64,000 bases of DNA from Meghimatium bilineatum (Eukaryota; Mollusca; Gastropoda; Stylommatophora; Philomycidae): contig CM067306.1 of the NCBI GenBank assembly GCA_034231615.1, forward strand, positions 66,630,579 through 66,694,578. Reading direction: 5' to 3'. Under the pieces are notes generated by a model. That model was not told the DNA's origin and did no database searches. It saw only the letters and a list, made by a program, of their open reading frames with translations. This document shows, piece after piece, positions 32,580 through 43,902 of this stretch. The position numbers and the translations under genes were made by a program. Numbering within the stretch: position 1 is the stretch's first letter; each line of letters opens with the position of its first letter.

Positions 32580-33170
32580 ACAAATAAATAGTGGACGTCG
32601 AGGTTTTGATAATCCAGCAGCCACGACTTCCTGATTATACAAACAACTGACTCGGATCGGCAGACGGAGTGACAAGCAGATTATTTGTGAGAATAACCCT
32701 CGTGCAGTGATGCTGAATGCAAATGAATATTTAAGTTCATTCGACTTGTAGTGTAGGCATATCCATTTGTGCACCTAGTGAGTTCGTTCTGAAACTCCTG
32801 CAGAATCAGAGAACGGAATACAATGTGATTGTGTTATGTTTACAACTTGAATGTGATTTCTGCACCTTTCGACATCAGACTTCGACGTGACTTATGGGCC
32901 TCTTTGGCAGTCTATGGAATTTCGAAAATATAAACACTTCGGTCATAGGTCCTATCCTAGGAGTTCTGTATCTGTCAGCAATGCCAAGGCTCTGCATGCT
33001 GATAGTTTCCGTGACGCATTTCTTGTGTATATTCCACATCCTATTATGTCGATGAAATGTGACAGCAAATCCACCCCCCCCACCCAACATCATTAGTCGC
33101 ATCTTAGTATTTAAGTAGAACGGAAGTTTGATCAATTTAAAGATGAACGAACAATCTGGCCATAGGGTCA
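32580..33170. other. Intergenic, no gene seen
   Basis: Short ORFs only. No known motif. Confidence 0.4.
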
Positions 33171-33174
33171 TCAC

Positions 33175-33500
33175 CATCAGGTGCCATGCCGTCTGCCGTA
33201 GGCTGTCATGGCTCTCTATCTCCAGTATTATGCATCAAGGTCGTTGTTGTTTCCCTGCTGTGCCAGGTTGTCAAACTGTCTAATATTTTCTCACTTTTTC
33301 GTCCTCTGTCTCTGTTGCCTTCAATATTGTCTGTTGTAACTATTGTTCTCCAAAATTGTCTTGTTCTTATATTAATGATTAAGGTCCGTTTCACTTTTGA
33401 CTCTTTCTACACATCTACATTAGTTTTTCTGGCAGTCCATGGTATTCTCAGGATTATTCTGTTGAACCACACCCATCTCTACTGCCTCTAATTTTCCACT
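33175..33500 (-). mobile_element. RTE-like LINE 3' end (GAT-tailed family)
   Basis: Reads ILRIPWTARKTNVDV, KRTLIINIRTRQFWR, DNIEGNRDRGRKSEKIL, DSLTTWHSRETTTTLMHN; the tail is GATGGTGATGA. The 51-kb copy reads PWTARKTNVEV, KRTLINNIRKRQ and ILDSLTT at matching places. Confidence 0.9.
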
Positions 33501-33529
33501 TTTCAGTTTCTTTATTGTCCAAGATTGTT

Positions 33530-33975
33530 AGTTGATATAGAGAATAAAACTCAACTACCTGCCACATAGAACAAAACTCAACTACCTGCCACATAGAACA
33601 AAACTCAACTACCTGCCACATAGAACAAAACTCAATTACCTGCCACATAGAACAAAACTCAACTACCTGCCACATATAACAAAACTCAACTACCTGACAC
33701 AGAGAACAAAACTCAACTACCTGACACAGAGAACAAAACTCAACTATCTGACACATAGAAAAAAACTCAACTATCTGACACAGAGAACAAAACTCAACTA
33801 TCTGACACATAGAAAAAAACTCAACTATCTGACACAGAGAACAAAACTCAACTATCTGACACAGAGAACAAAACTAAACTACCTGATTCACAGAACAAGA
33901 CTCAACTATCTGACACACAGAGCAAAACTAAGCTACCTGACACATAGAACAAAACTCAACCATTTAACACACAAG
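33530..33975. repeat. 27-bp array, about 16 copies
   Basis: Unit AGAACAAAACTCAACTACCT plus GCCACAT, with a GACACAG variant. Confidence 0.95.
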
Positions 33976-34044
33976 CTGTCAGTGTCCAGGTTGTGCGCTG
34001 GTAGCACAGTGATGGGATAATAATAGTCAAAAGCTATGATTATT

Positions 34045-34530
34045 AGGTACAATTTTAATAAGTATATAGAAAAGGTATACTGATATCAATTATATAGAAA
34101 AGGTATACTTATATCAATTATATAGAAACGGTATAATGATAAGTATATAGAAAAGGTATACTGATATAAGGTATATAGAAAAGGTATAATGATAAGTATG
34201 TAGAAAAGGTATACTGATATAAGGTATATAGAAAAGGTATAATTATATCAAGTATATAGAAAATGTATACTTATATCAATTATATAGAACAGGTATAATG
34301 ATAAGTATGTAGAAAAGGTATACTGATATAAGGTATATCGAAAAGGTATAATGATATCAAATAAATAGAAAAGGTATAATTATATCAAGTATTTAGAAAA
34401 GGGTATACTGATATAAAATATCTATAAAAGGTATAAAATATCAAGAATATAGAAAAAGGGTATAATGATATCAGGTATAGCCTATAGAAAAAGGTATAAT
34501 GACATCAAGTTTATAGAAAAAGGTACCGAA
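34045..34530. repeat. Degenerate array of TATATAGAAAAGGTATA units
   Basis: About 17 units of 25-30 bp with many variants. Confidence 0.9.
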
Positions 34531-34554
34531 GTTAATTAAAATTATTTTTGTTAC

Positions 34555-34930
34555 CCTGCCCGAAGGAAAAAATTGTATTACGAAATGTTCTTTTCAAACA
34601 TTCCCTAGAACGGGAAAACCCAATTTACAGTCTATTTTTAGGTAGAGGACAGCAATCTGCCGTTGGGGATAAAGAAAACTATTCATGTACTAAGCCGCAG
34701 CAGCTATTAGATGGGGTGGCCAGTTCCCTTCCTCCCTGTCTTTACCTCCCCTAAGTCATGCGCCAGGTACTCATTTGCAGCTGAGTCGACTGCTGGGGGT
34801 GGTCTTGTCAAGCGATAAATCATACCCGAACTTGTGTGTGCCTGGACGTGGTTTTGAACCTGGCACGCTGTAACTCGGTGATAGCTAGCAAGCTGACTAT
34901 AAACTAGGCTACCACACTGCTAATATTTGT
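34555..34930 (-). mobile_element. tRNA-derived SINE, about 370 bp
   Basis: The minus strand starts AGTGTGGTAGCCTAGTTTAT (A-box-like), has CAGGTTCAAAACC (B box), then AGTCGACTCAGC, GAGTACCTGGCGC, GGTAAAGACAGGGAGGAAG and GGAACTGGCCACC, a central domain seen in several invertebrate SINEs. The family name is not certain. Confidence 0.75.
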
Positions 34931-34954
34931 AGACACACAGGTATTTTCTATATT

Positions 34955-35110
34955 TGGTATTTTATATTCGGTCTTTTCTATATTTATCTTCATGTTAAAG
35001 GTTTAGCATGTTTGATGTATTCTATCTATTTGTCTTTGTAGTCGCTCTTCTGATGATGCTACTAGTGCTTGGTCGTCTGCAAATAGTATTAAGTATATCT
35101 AAAAAATGGA
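34955..35110 (-). mobile_element. LINE reverse-transcriptase fragment
   Basis: The plus strand shares AAAGGTTTRGCATGTTTGAT and ATTTGTCTTTGTAGT with 54360-54410, an internal part of the LINE at 53.8-54.8 kb. Only about 155 bp is kept. Confidence 0.75.
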
Positions 35111-35264
35111 CATATTGGGACATAGTTGCCTTTTAAGGTAAGAAAATATGTACTGCAGTAGTACACAGCAGTGTGGAAACTATGTAGAGATGTATGTCTA
35201 GGTTGGTGGAACAAAAACGTAATTCACAGGGGCATTACAATCGAAATGAGTTTAGTATGTGTAA

Positions 35265-35710
35265 AGTAGAGGTTAGAACTAAGACTAAACACCTTTGAAA
35301 ATAAATGTCTTAGAAGGCTACTGAACATACGTTGGTCAGACTTCAAATCAAACACAGTTGTCAGACACGAATCACCACAAGAATATCTATCCACGTTTAT
35401 TAGAAATAGTCGATGGAATTACATCGAACACGCGCTACGAATGGACACTGAAAGACTCTCCTATCAAGCTTTGATTTGGTCACCAACGGGCAAGAGAAAC
35501 CGAGAAAGACCAAAAGAAACTTTACGTAGAACTATTACAAGGGAACGTTTGACCAGCGGTATCAGAAACAATGAAGATCTAAAGCAAATTGCAATAAAAC
35601 GAGAGAAGGAAATCTATGACATCCGCCCTATGTGCCGTCTTTGGCCCTAGAGGAATAACTAACTAACTAACTGACTAACTAATTAACTAACTAACTAACT
35701 AAAGAAGAGG
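35265..35710 (+). mobile_element. LINE C-terminal end with AACT tail
   Basis: Reads CLRRLLNIRWSDFKSNTVVR, IRNSRWNYIEHALRMDTERL, SYQALIWSPTGKRNRERPKE, TLRRTITRE, stop, then AACTAACTAACTAACTGACT. 5'-truncated. The 99-bp insert at 9821-9919 is a second copy of its 3' end. Confidence 0.88.
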
Positions 35711-36282
35711 CTAGAACTAGAGTTTTCCCTTTCCCTGTATACGACATCTCCTTTGCAGAACTCTATTCTCACTGTCACTATCCGATCTATTGAGATTCTG
35801 ATCAATTGAGATTTTGATCTATCGAGATTTTGATGTGTTGAGATTTTGATCTATTTACGTGGAAATTTCTTTCTTCCTTATAAGAATATGGCAGCAACTT
35901 GCCAGACAGTTCAAAATTTATTAGTCAAACCAGCCATATATATTTGCATGAAATTCTTGAAAGTGTCAGATTCCTGGACGTAACAAACAAGCCAAGTCCC
36001 ATCATACGCTAACAAACTCAGGGACATCGTACTTTAAAACTGTAATTGTGTGTGAATGCATGGAGTAAACTTTAGTTGATTGTCATTTATTTCTATTAAT
36101 GACGGCTTCATTGTGTTAATGTGTTATTCTCCATTTTATTATAGATTATTATTCGACAGGAAATGCATGAGGTCCTGGCGTTTTTATGATGTGGCTTTCT
36201 TTTTATGGAGTTCATGAACTTGGCAAGATCATAAACCTTGCTCGGAAACAGGTGAGACTCCAAAATGGGACTGATATCATAC

Positions 36283-37030
36283 TCTCTCAGTTTCTTCCTT
36301 CATACGCTGTAGGTCCTTATATAATCACACGCTTTCAGTTTCTTCCTTCATACGCTGTAGGTCCTTATATAATCACACGCTTTCAGTTTCTTCCTTCATA
36401 CGCTGTAGGTCCTTATATAATCACACGCTTTCAGTTTCTTCCTTCATACGCTGTAGGTCCTTATATAATCACACGCTTTCAGTTTCTTCCTTCATACGCT
36501 GTAGGTCCTTATATAATCACACGCTTTCAGTTTCTTCCTTCATACGCTGTAGGTCCTTATATAATCACACGCTTTCAGTTTCTTCCTTCATACGCTGTAG
36601 GTCCTTATATAATCACACGCTTTCAGTTTCTTCCTTCATACGCTGTAGGTCCTTATATAATCACACGCTTTCAGTTTCTTCCTTCATACGCTGTAGGTCC
36701 TTATATAATCACACGCTTTCAGTTTCTTCCTTCATACGCTGTAGGTCCTTATATAATCACACGCTTTCAGTTTCTTCCTTCATACGCTGTAGGTCCTTAT
36801 ATTATCACACGCTTTCCGTTTCTTCCTTCATACGCTGTAGGTCCTTATATAATCACACGCTTTCAGTTTCTTCCTTCATACGCTGTAGGTCCTTATATAA
36901 TCACACGCTTTCAGTTTCTTCCTTCATACGCTGTAGGTCCTTATATAATCACACGCTTTCAGTTTCTTCCTTCATACGCTGTAGGTCCTTATATAATCAC
37001 ACGCTTTCAGTTCTTCCTTCATACGTTTTA
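36283..37030. repeat. 48-bp array, about 15 copies
   Basis: Unit TTCCTTCATACGCTGTAGGT plus 28 bp. 48 is a multiple of three and copies are nearly identical, so a 288-codon ORF runs through with the 16-residue repeat FQFLPSYAVGPYIITR. Not considered a gene. Confidence 0.97.
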
Positions 37031-37094
37031 TATTAAAAGTAGACGTTTATAAATGTCAATTTATTTCTAGAAAAAAAAAGATGTATCGCTGGTT

Positions 37095-37180
37095 CTGCCC
37101 CTATTATGATGTACGCATGTGAGAGCTGGAGGCTCGTTGAAGACACGGAGAGACGGGTACATACATTCGAATACACATTT
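37095..37180 (+). mobile_element. Short LINE fragment
   Basis: Reads SAPIMMYACESWRLVEDTER then RVHTFEY, the standard PILMYGCETWTL...ERRIQAFE block of LINE C-termini. About 85 bp recognisable. Confidence 0.75.
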
Positions 37181-37261
37181 TATGGACGAGTACATGGTTT
37201 CTAATATAAATGTTATAGACGAATTCTACGCATTTTCTCATTGAGGGCGTACGAAAAATGT

Positions 37262-37855
37262 GTATGCCTTTCGGCCTGACACATACGACTTCAGCATGGC
37301 TGTTGGGTTACTTTGGTCCTATATGAGGTGAAACAGCCTACTAAACCGAAAATAATACTGACGTGAAAGATAGGTAATGAAGTCCTACTGAATGACGACT
37401 AAAACACTACACACTATCACTAACGGATGTAAATATGGTACATAAAACAAAACACAGAATATAATCTACAAATGACAATATACAGGACAAAGTCGACGTT
37501 TCGGACCAATAGGCCTTTTTCAAGATACGGACATAACATACACACATAAAAAAACCACAAGTAGAAATGAATGCGTATCCGAGGAAATGTGGTAGTTAGA
37601 TAGATACCGGAAGCATACGAACAGGAAGTACACAAAGACGATAATACAGGTGGAACGAGAGGAACTAAACGATGACGTAACAAAGACCAATACGACCGAG
37701 AACTAAGCGAAAGAGTGGTCGGAATTGAGTCCAAATGGCTTGATGGTACTAAACCGAATAGCCTTACTAGTCGCCTCGCAGGGTAAGCATGGAGGGCAAA
37801 CAGTTGTGGTATTCTTTGTTCCTCCTTACTCTCGTCCCTGCAACACACGTAGGGC
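37262..37855 (+). mobile_element. Dispersed SINE-like repeat split by the 397-bp insertion
   Basis: 37262-37350 (CTTTCGGCCTGACACATACG, GACTTCAGCATGGCTG) and 37748-37855 (CTTACTAGTCGCCTCGCAGG, GCATGGAGGGCAAACAG) are the halves of one copy. Confidence 0.75.
37351..37747 (-). mobile_element. 397-bp retroelement insertion with a hammerhead-like motif
   Basis: Flanked by an 11-bp direct repeat ACTAAACCGAA (37340-37350, 37748-37758) and inserted into a dispersed SINE-like repeat that resumes on both sides. On the minus strand it carries CTTGAAAAAGGCC, TATTGG and TCCGAAACG (37524-37496), the recurring motif also at 12.3, 28.1, 48.9 and 50.9 kb. Probably a truncated Penelope-like element or a non-autonomous relative. 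Confidence 0.7.
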
Positions 37856-38019
37856 CGTGAATCTTTGATAGATGATTAGGTTTATATATGTCGGAGCAAA
37901 TAGACTAAAGACGGACATGCAGGTAAAAGAAAGACGGACAGAACAGTATATATCTAATGACTTTTATTGAAGCTGAAATAAATTATTCCATTTTGTATCG
38001 TGAATCAGATAGCTCCTTG

Positions 38020-38185
38020 ACATTACAGTTGGAGAGTTTTTCTTGTGACATTACAGTTGGAGAGTTTTTCTTGTGACATTACAGTTGGAGAGTTTTTCTT
38101 GTGACATTACAGTTAGAGAGTTTTTCTTGTGACATTACAGTTGGAGAGTTTTTCTTGTGACATTACAGTTGGAGAGTTTTTCTTG
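38020..38185. repeat. 28-bp array, 6 copies
   Basis: Unit ACATTACAGTTGGAGAGTTT plus TTCTTGTG. Confidence 0.95.
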
Positions 38186-38484
38186 AAGTCGAATATATTC
38201 ATCCTCTCATAGAAAATGTAACAGCTCTGTCGAAAGAATATGTTTAGTAATTAAAGTGAAACAGTGTCACTACGTTAGCTTAAAAATTGTTGGAGAATCT
38301 ATTCTTTGAAACACATCGCTATTCATTAAGTCTACATCTGGATTCAGTTTGGTTTTGTCTCGGAATTTGTCAAATTAAATGTATATTTTCTTGGAGCACT
38401 CACATTTTCTGTGGGACCCCTCTGTGAGCATGTCGCCTAGGAGGCCCTGTGCGATGGCTTTCAATGCTTGATGCAGAGTTCTTG

Positions 38485-38755
38485 TAAATATATATATATA
38501 TATACACATATATATATGTTTATATATAGATTAGATATAAAAATAGATGGATAGATATATTAGATATAAAGACACACAGAAAAATAGATGGATAGATATA
38601 TTAGATATAAAGACACACAGAAAATAGATATATTAGATAGATAGACACACAGAAAAATAGATGAAAAGATAAAGTAGATAGAGATCGAAAGTAGGATAGA
38701 CGGACAGAGACGGACAGACAGACAGACAGAGACAGACAGATAGATTGATAAAGAT
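38485..38755. repeat. TA, GATA and GACA microsatellites
   Basis: TATATA runs, two 39-40 bp units with AGATATAAAGACACACAG, then GACAGACAGACAGA. Confidence 0.9.
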
Positions 38756-39685
38756 TGAACAAACCTAAATTAATGTTTAGGCATGGGCCATTACTTAACT
38801 TCTGTCACATGATTACACACGACCACAAATGAAGCATTACTGTAAGTTATACGATGACGGTTTGGTATGTTTATATAAATGTGTACCATTCAACCTCAAA
38901 CACTCGTATCATGAGATAAACTTTCAACACCTACGCATGATACAACGTGTGTATGCTAAGTACCTTTTTAAAAAAAAAACTGTAACCCCCACAGATCCCT
39001 AGAATGACTGCTTAGAATCAATTAACTCTTTGAAGTTTCCCTCTCTTGATTCGATGAATAGACAGACCACACGGACATTCTTTGCCTTTTTTTTCATTAA
39101 AAAAAAACCGATTGAAAACTAACGGTGCGAAATTCTGTCTGTTTTCATGTGGTACCGTCATTAGTATTTGTGCAAGTCACAGGGTTGCAGTGACGTTTAT
39201 GTAGACATTGAGACATATCTTCGGTTTATTAACAAATTCAGTGAAACACTCTTTATGATTTGCCTAGCTAAGTTTGTATGAAAAAATTACGAGTTTCCCC
39301 TTAGTCGCGCTTCGTGCATATCCGGGTTTACACGATGTTTGGGTGTATATGGTATTTAGCAACATCAAACTAACGCAGTATATGGTCAGCGTCACGCCTA
39401 CCGTGTGATGCCCATTTCCCTGTGCTTGGCCTACCTAGGGGTCGTTGAACATTCATACACACTTTTAGTCAGGCCCGTAGATAAATAGTGTGTGTGTGTG
39501 TGGGAGAAGGGGTCGGGTGGAGTTAGCACATCTGATCATGACTTTTAGTACTAGGAACTTAAACAAAAGGTTGGTACAAACCTTCACGATTTTTCATAAG
39601 AAGGTCCTCAAATTTACCGTCAAATTGTGAAATGTACACACGAATACGCACGAATTAGCATTTTGTTTAAAGGAGAGAAAAAAAC
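38756..39685. other. Intergenic, no gene seen
   Basis: Unique sequence with a TG microsatellite at about 39488-39502. Nothing recognised. Confidence 0.4.
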
Positions 39686-39689
39686 CTTC

Positions 39690-39800
39690 TTATGGTAATC
39701 ATACCTACGACCTTTTCTTCCTGATGCGCTGAGATTTGAACTTTGGCTCATCGAACTAGGAAGCCAGTGCATTAACTAATTTTCTCCCGCTGTACAAGCT
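39690..39800 (-). mobile_element. tRNA-derived SINE head
   Basis: The minus strand has TTAGTTAATGCACTGG (A-box-like) and AAGTTCAAATCTC (B-box-like) at normal spacing. The body beyond is not recognised. Confidence 0.6.
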
Positions 39801-40007
39801 CTCTGACGATTTATTTCTGAACTGGTCAAACTAGCTCCCGTTGTATGGTTATTGTTTTTAGAAGTACATTGTATGTTGATTTATTTCTGAACTGGTCTAG
39901 TTTTTGTTTTTTTTAATCGCGCGTAACTTACACAAGACATATTTTAATGTCTTGTCCGCATCAAAAAGGTCTTTTCTTTCTGTTCTTTTCTCTTTATGCC
40001 CTTTTAT

Positions 40008-40165
40008 GTATTGCAGCGTGACGGGCAGAGGGGTTCTCTGGAGATGTATTTTTTGTATGTGTGTGCTTCGTATATTTTTTTGTTTGTTTACTATTTTGTT
40101 TCTATAATCCAACGTGTGCATGATCTGCCCCTGACTCTGAATCCACCGTGTCTGTAATAGACATT
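40008..40165 (+). repeat. Dispersed repeat, GCAGCGT-head family, copy 1
   Basis: ATTGCAGCGTGACGGGCAGA, GGTTCTCTGGAG, then GTGCATGATCTGCCCCTGAC and ATCCACCGTG. Homologous along its length to 51866-52025. Confidence 0.8.
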
Positions 40166-40394
40166 AAAAAAATTAAGATAATCTGGTAAATAATGACGCA
40201 CCAGAAAATATGGAAATAATGACGCACCAGAACATATGGAAATAATGTGACGTTTAGAAACTTACCAACACTCCAGAGATGATGGAGTAAAGAGACCAAT
40301 TATAGCACAAATTACAACCATGCTGGCTGTCCAGATGTCTAAAGCATGCGATGAGAACTGCTTCTCCCGAAATCTTGCAGCTTAATGATATCTA

Positions 40395-40480
40395 TTCTAG
40401 AAATTAGATTCATGGTTTGTAGCTTGGCTGCGACATGTATTCTAGAAATTAGATTCACGGTTTGTAGCTTGGCTGCAAAC
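40395..40480. repeat. 61-bp tandem duplication (partial)
   Basis: TCTAGAAATTAGATTCATGG and TCTAGAAATTAGATTCACGG start the copies; TTTGTAGCTTGGCTGC is in both. Confidence 0.85.
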
Positions 40481-40523
40481 TTATCGACTGCTTTGGTTTA
40501 ACACAATAGAGTTCAACCATATT

Positions 40524-40590
40524 GATATAGTTATATATACAGATGATATAGTTATATATACAGATGATATAGTTATATATAAAGATGGGT
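40524..40590 (+). repeat. 22-bp tandem triplication at the RNase H start
   Basis: Three copies of a unit containing GATGATATAGTTATATATA, immediately before the KDGS active-site codons of the LINE. It looks like local amplification of the IYTD/IVIY coding segment. Confidence 0.85.
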
Positions 40591-41396
40591 CGGTTGAGAG
40601 ACACATCAGGAGTTCCTGGGCTTTCACGGTTCAAAGGTGGGGGTAGACTATCAGAGAGGAAAGTGGTGCATTCGTTCAGACGACAAGCAGCTTGACAATG
40701 GATATTCTGGCGGTGACCAAAGCTTTGCAATGGATCTGCTCACAGACTGTCTGCGAGCATGCCTGTATACTCAGTGACTCCATGAACATGATTGTGAAAG
40801 TTCAGACGGGGTACGTTCGAGAACAGTGGCTGGATGCGGTGAATAATTCCTGTGTGCGTACAGTGACTTTTATTTTTGTGCCGGGACACGTGGGAGTCCG
40901 GGGTAAAGAAAGAGCAGATAGGTTGGCCGCCCACGCTGCTACTACGGCTGTTGGTGGAGCGATGGATCGGGCAGACATTCTGAATGCCCTAAGTGAAAAC
41001 GCACGAACAAATGACTGTACAAGTGACGATGACTCTTGTTCCATGATTAGAATAAAGGAACTTGGTTTGAAATGTGGTGTCGCTAGAAACGAGAGTTTTC
41101 GTGGGCGAAAAAGAATGATGGTCAATCAACGACATACTGGGACTGTCAGTCAACGTGTAATGGCGGATACACTCAAGGAAAGATCTCAGCACCTATGGAC
41201 TTGTCCGGAGTGCAATGACGATGATCCAACGAGTTACAACATATGCTTCCCTCACAACGAAACAACCCACCACATGTCGAGAGTAGAACTCACAGCACAT
41301 AACTCCGTAGCTCAAGTGATAATTTCCAGATATCTTGGGAAAACTCCACTTTATAAAAACAGCCGACCGAGTAGAATTAAAACTCAAGACCTCTAG
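40550..41396 (+). mobile_element. LINE C-terminal fragment with RNase H domain and CPEC motif
   Basis: Before the long ORF comes VIYKDGSVERHIRSSWAF (first RNase H Asp); then TMDILAVTKALQWI, ACILSDSMNMIVKVQTG (Asp), [20 protein letters not shown] (last Asp) and SQHLWTCPECND. This is RNase H as carried by I/R1-like LINEs. The usual catalytic Glu of TMEI is Asp here, and one stop lies between the first motif and the 234-codon ORF. It is a 5'-truncated, probably dead copy, but the best-preserved LINE coding segment in the window. Confidence 0.88.
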
Positions 41397-41784
41397 AGCT
41401 GAAAGCGAACGCCTCACCCAACCCACAGTTGGAGTAAGATTTACCATCACCTTCAATATTTTCAACCACGTTTCAGGGAAACTCTACACAACATTGTTGA
41501 AATATTAGCACAGTATCGTATGTTTTAATATGTTTATACAACGTGTCGTTTTTATCATTAACATTATTTTCATAACAAAAATATTACTAACATAAAATAA
41601 CATTAATGAAACTGTGAATCTCAATCAAGGAAACAATGCGCAATTTGTATATGCAAAAATATTCACTATTTATTGTGCGTTTCCTTAAATATACTTTTAG
41701 CAGCATAAATATACTTTTAGCAACATGCTAATATTTTTAGCACAGTGCTTTATTATATTTTTACCGAAAAATCAATTATGCAGT

Positions 41785-41960
41785 TATTGTCATCTGACGT
41801 ATTTTTTCCAGATCGTAGTCTTCCTTATGTTGTCACGTGACGTATTCTTTCTAGAACGTAGTCTTCCTTATGTTGTCATGTGACGTATTCTTTCCAGAAC
41901 GTAGTCTTCCTTATGTTGTCATGTGACGTATTCTTTCCAGAACGTAGTCTTTCTTATGAA
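41785..41960. repeat. 43-bp array, 4 copies
   Basis: Unit TGTCATGTGACGTATTCTTT plus CCAGAACGTAGTCTTCCTTATGT. Confidence 0.95.
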
Positions 41961-41999
41961 TCTCCTTAAATCCGAGAGGTCTCTAGCAAGTTGTCCCGC

Positions 42000-42310
42000 C
42001 TTCTTTAGCGACATGCGCGTGTATTCCTGAATATCTCTTGTCCAGAGAGGCTTGGTCGATGTTTGCCTCTTCTGCCTTCTATCATCCCTTCCAGCAACAT
42101 TATTTCCATGCCATCCTGTCTCTTGACATGGCCGGAAAAGTCCAATTTTCTTCTTAATATGTTGTTTAGAAACCAGTATTCTTTAACGCTGCTTTTTTTT
42201 TTTCTTAGCAAGTCTTGGTGATCTTTCCTGCTGTTGATGGTATTCTCAGGACTCTTCTATAGCACTTCATTTCGATAGCCTAAATTCTCTTACGTACAAT
42301 CTGCCGAAAG
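42000..42310 (-). mobile_element. LINE C-terminal fragment
   Basis: Reads AIEMKCYRRVLRIPSTAGK, FLNNILRRKLDFSGHVKRQD, MLLEGMIEGRRGKHRPS. One frame change after the first block. Typical AFEMxCYRRxLxIPW...GRRxRGRP region. Confidence 0.85.
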
Positions 42311-42634
42311 CCTCTTACGTACAATCTGCCGAAAGCCTCTATTCTCTTGTGTACAATCTTTCTGTCATTAGCCTAATTGCCTTGCTGTCGATCCTTGTAT
42401 ACACTTTATCATGAAGTTATGGAACTAAATTCTCAAATGTCTTTTTGTCCTCCTTGATATCACATCAAGCCCAGCTAAGTGGTGGTAGGCCCCCTACGTC
42501 CTCCTTGAGATCACATCAAGCCCCGCTAAGATGGGGTGACCACCCTGGCCCCTCCCCCAATTTTGGGATCCTTTAAATTACGCAAAACATAGATTCATTG
42601 TGTATGTAGTAATATAAAAATTGCTCTTGCAAAT

Positions 42635-42720
42635 CAACAAGAACATCTCCTGACATTTGTCAAACAAGAACATCTCCTGACAGTTGAGAAACAAGAACAT
42701 TTCATGACAGTTGTGAAACG
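42635..42720. repeat. 27-bp array, 3 copies
   Basis: Unit CAAGAACATCTCCTGACA plus GTTGTGAAA-like end. Confidence 0.85.
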
Positions 42721-43085
42721 TCCCAAACTTCGATGGTTTGAGTACTTAGTGAGGCATTGTTTGAGCACTTAGTGAGGCATTGTTTGAGTACTTAGTGAGG
42801 CAATGTTTGAGTACTTAGTGAGGCATTGTTTGAGTACTTAGTGAGGCATTGTTTGAGTACTTAGTGAGGCAATGTTTGAGTACTTAGTGAGGCATTGTTT
42901 GAGCACTTAGTGAGGCAATGTTTGAGCACTTAGTGAGGCATTGTTTGAGTACTTAGTGAGACATTGTTTAAGGATTTAGTGAGGCATTGTTTCCTTTCAA
43001 AAACTGCAATACATTTCATGATGAAAAAAGAATAGGGAAAAATAAAGAATGGACTGATAATATTAAAGAATATAGACATGATTAG
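42690..43085 (+). mobile_element. LINE fragment split by a 23-bp array
   Basis: The left side reads VVKRPKLRWFEYLVRH, the right side FHDEKRIGKNKEWTDNIKEY. Together they flank about ten copies of the segment coding FEYLVRH. This is the KRRKLxWFGHVxRH...RRGRxxKxWxDNIKEW region of LINEs. Confidence 0.8.
42735..42990. repeat. 23-bp array, about 11 copies, inside a LINE
   Basis: Unit TTTGAGTACTTAGTGAGGCA plus TTG, coding FEYLVRH in its first frame, the LINE motif that directly precedes it. Confidence 0.93.
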
Positions 43086-43089
43086 ATTT

Positions 43090-43900
43090 ATTCATACTTA
43101 AACAATGAAATGGGATTAGTAGAGGCATGGCGGCCATTTTGTGGTGAAGTTTCCGGAATGGTACTCCATGCGACCCAAAATGTGTATGAATTAGATGACA
43201 AGAATGTACCAGATCTAGTACATTATTTTACAATATTTTAAAAAGAGCATGTAGACAAACAAGTCATGTTATTGGATTTTTGTACACCACGCTTGCGTAC
43301 CAATATGTTACTTTTGTTTTCCACGCAGTGGCGTAGCGTGTATGCATGGAGCCCACGGGAGAACTAACCGTTTTGTCCCTTCCTTACACACGAAAGACTT
43401 TCTAAAATTATATAGCTCACAAGTTAGCCATTAATCGCTTTCAACTCTACATGCGCCTTGAGAAGCTTTCAAATACAGCCAAATTTATCAAGAAATGCAG
43501 ACTTGCTGTGTAGACGTTCAACTGTCAGCAACAAGAAGAACATTAACCGGTAGAAGTTTGAAAAGGAACCGAGAAATATAAAAAGATGTATTTATATACA
43601 CATGGCGTGCTGTACCAGTTTCGAGTCGAAAGTGCATTATTTCAGCCCAAAGTTCCATTTCTTAACTTTGAGTATTCAATGCTGAACATCTTTGAAATGT
43701 CAATTTGTATTTGATACTGGACACATTTCTTCACGGCACTGTTTACTTTGTAGTTGAACTAAGATAGGGTAGGTTCCAGGTGTTCTCAATCTTTTCACGA
43801 TGGGGTGAACAAAGCAACCTGTACTAATACGTATGTCGTGCTTATGAACTAGAGTCATCATCAGCATGTGCGTTGCACAAGCTAGCTTAGACTTGATTTG
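43090..43900. other. Intergenic, no gene seen
   Basis: Has a CGCAGTGGCGTAGCGTGT word at about 43325, typical of SINE heads, and a hAT-like GGTGTTCTCAATC near 43778. Neither is complete. Confidence 0.4.
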
Positions 43901-43902
43901 CA

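Noticed and set aside
34548-34754. 68-codon ORF
   Set aside because: Lies antisense in a tRNA-derived SINE.
37420-37848. 142-codon ORF on the minus strand
   Set aside because: It spans two nested repeats (the 397-bp insert and its SINE-like host) and has no known motif.
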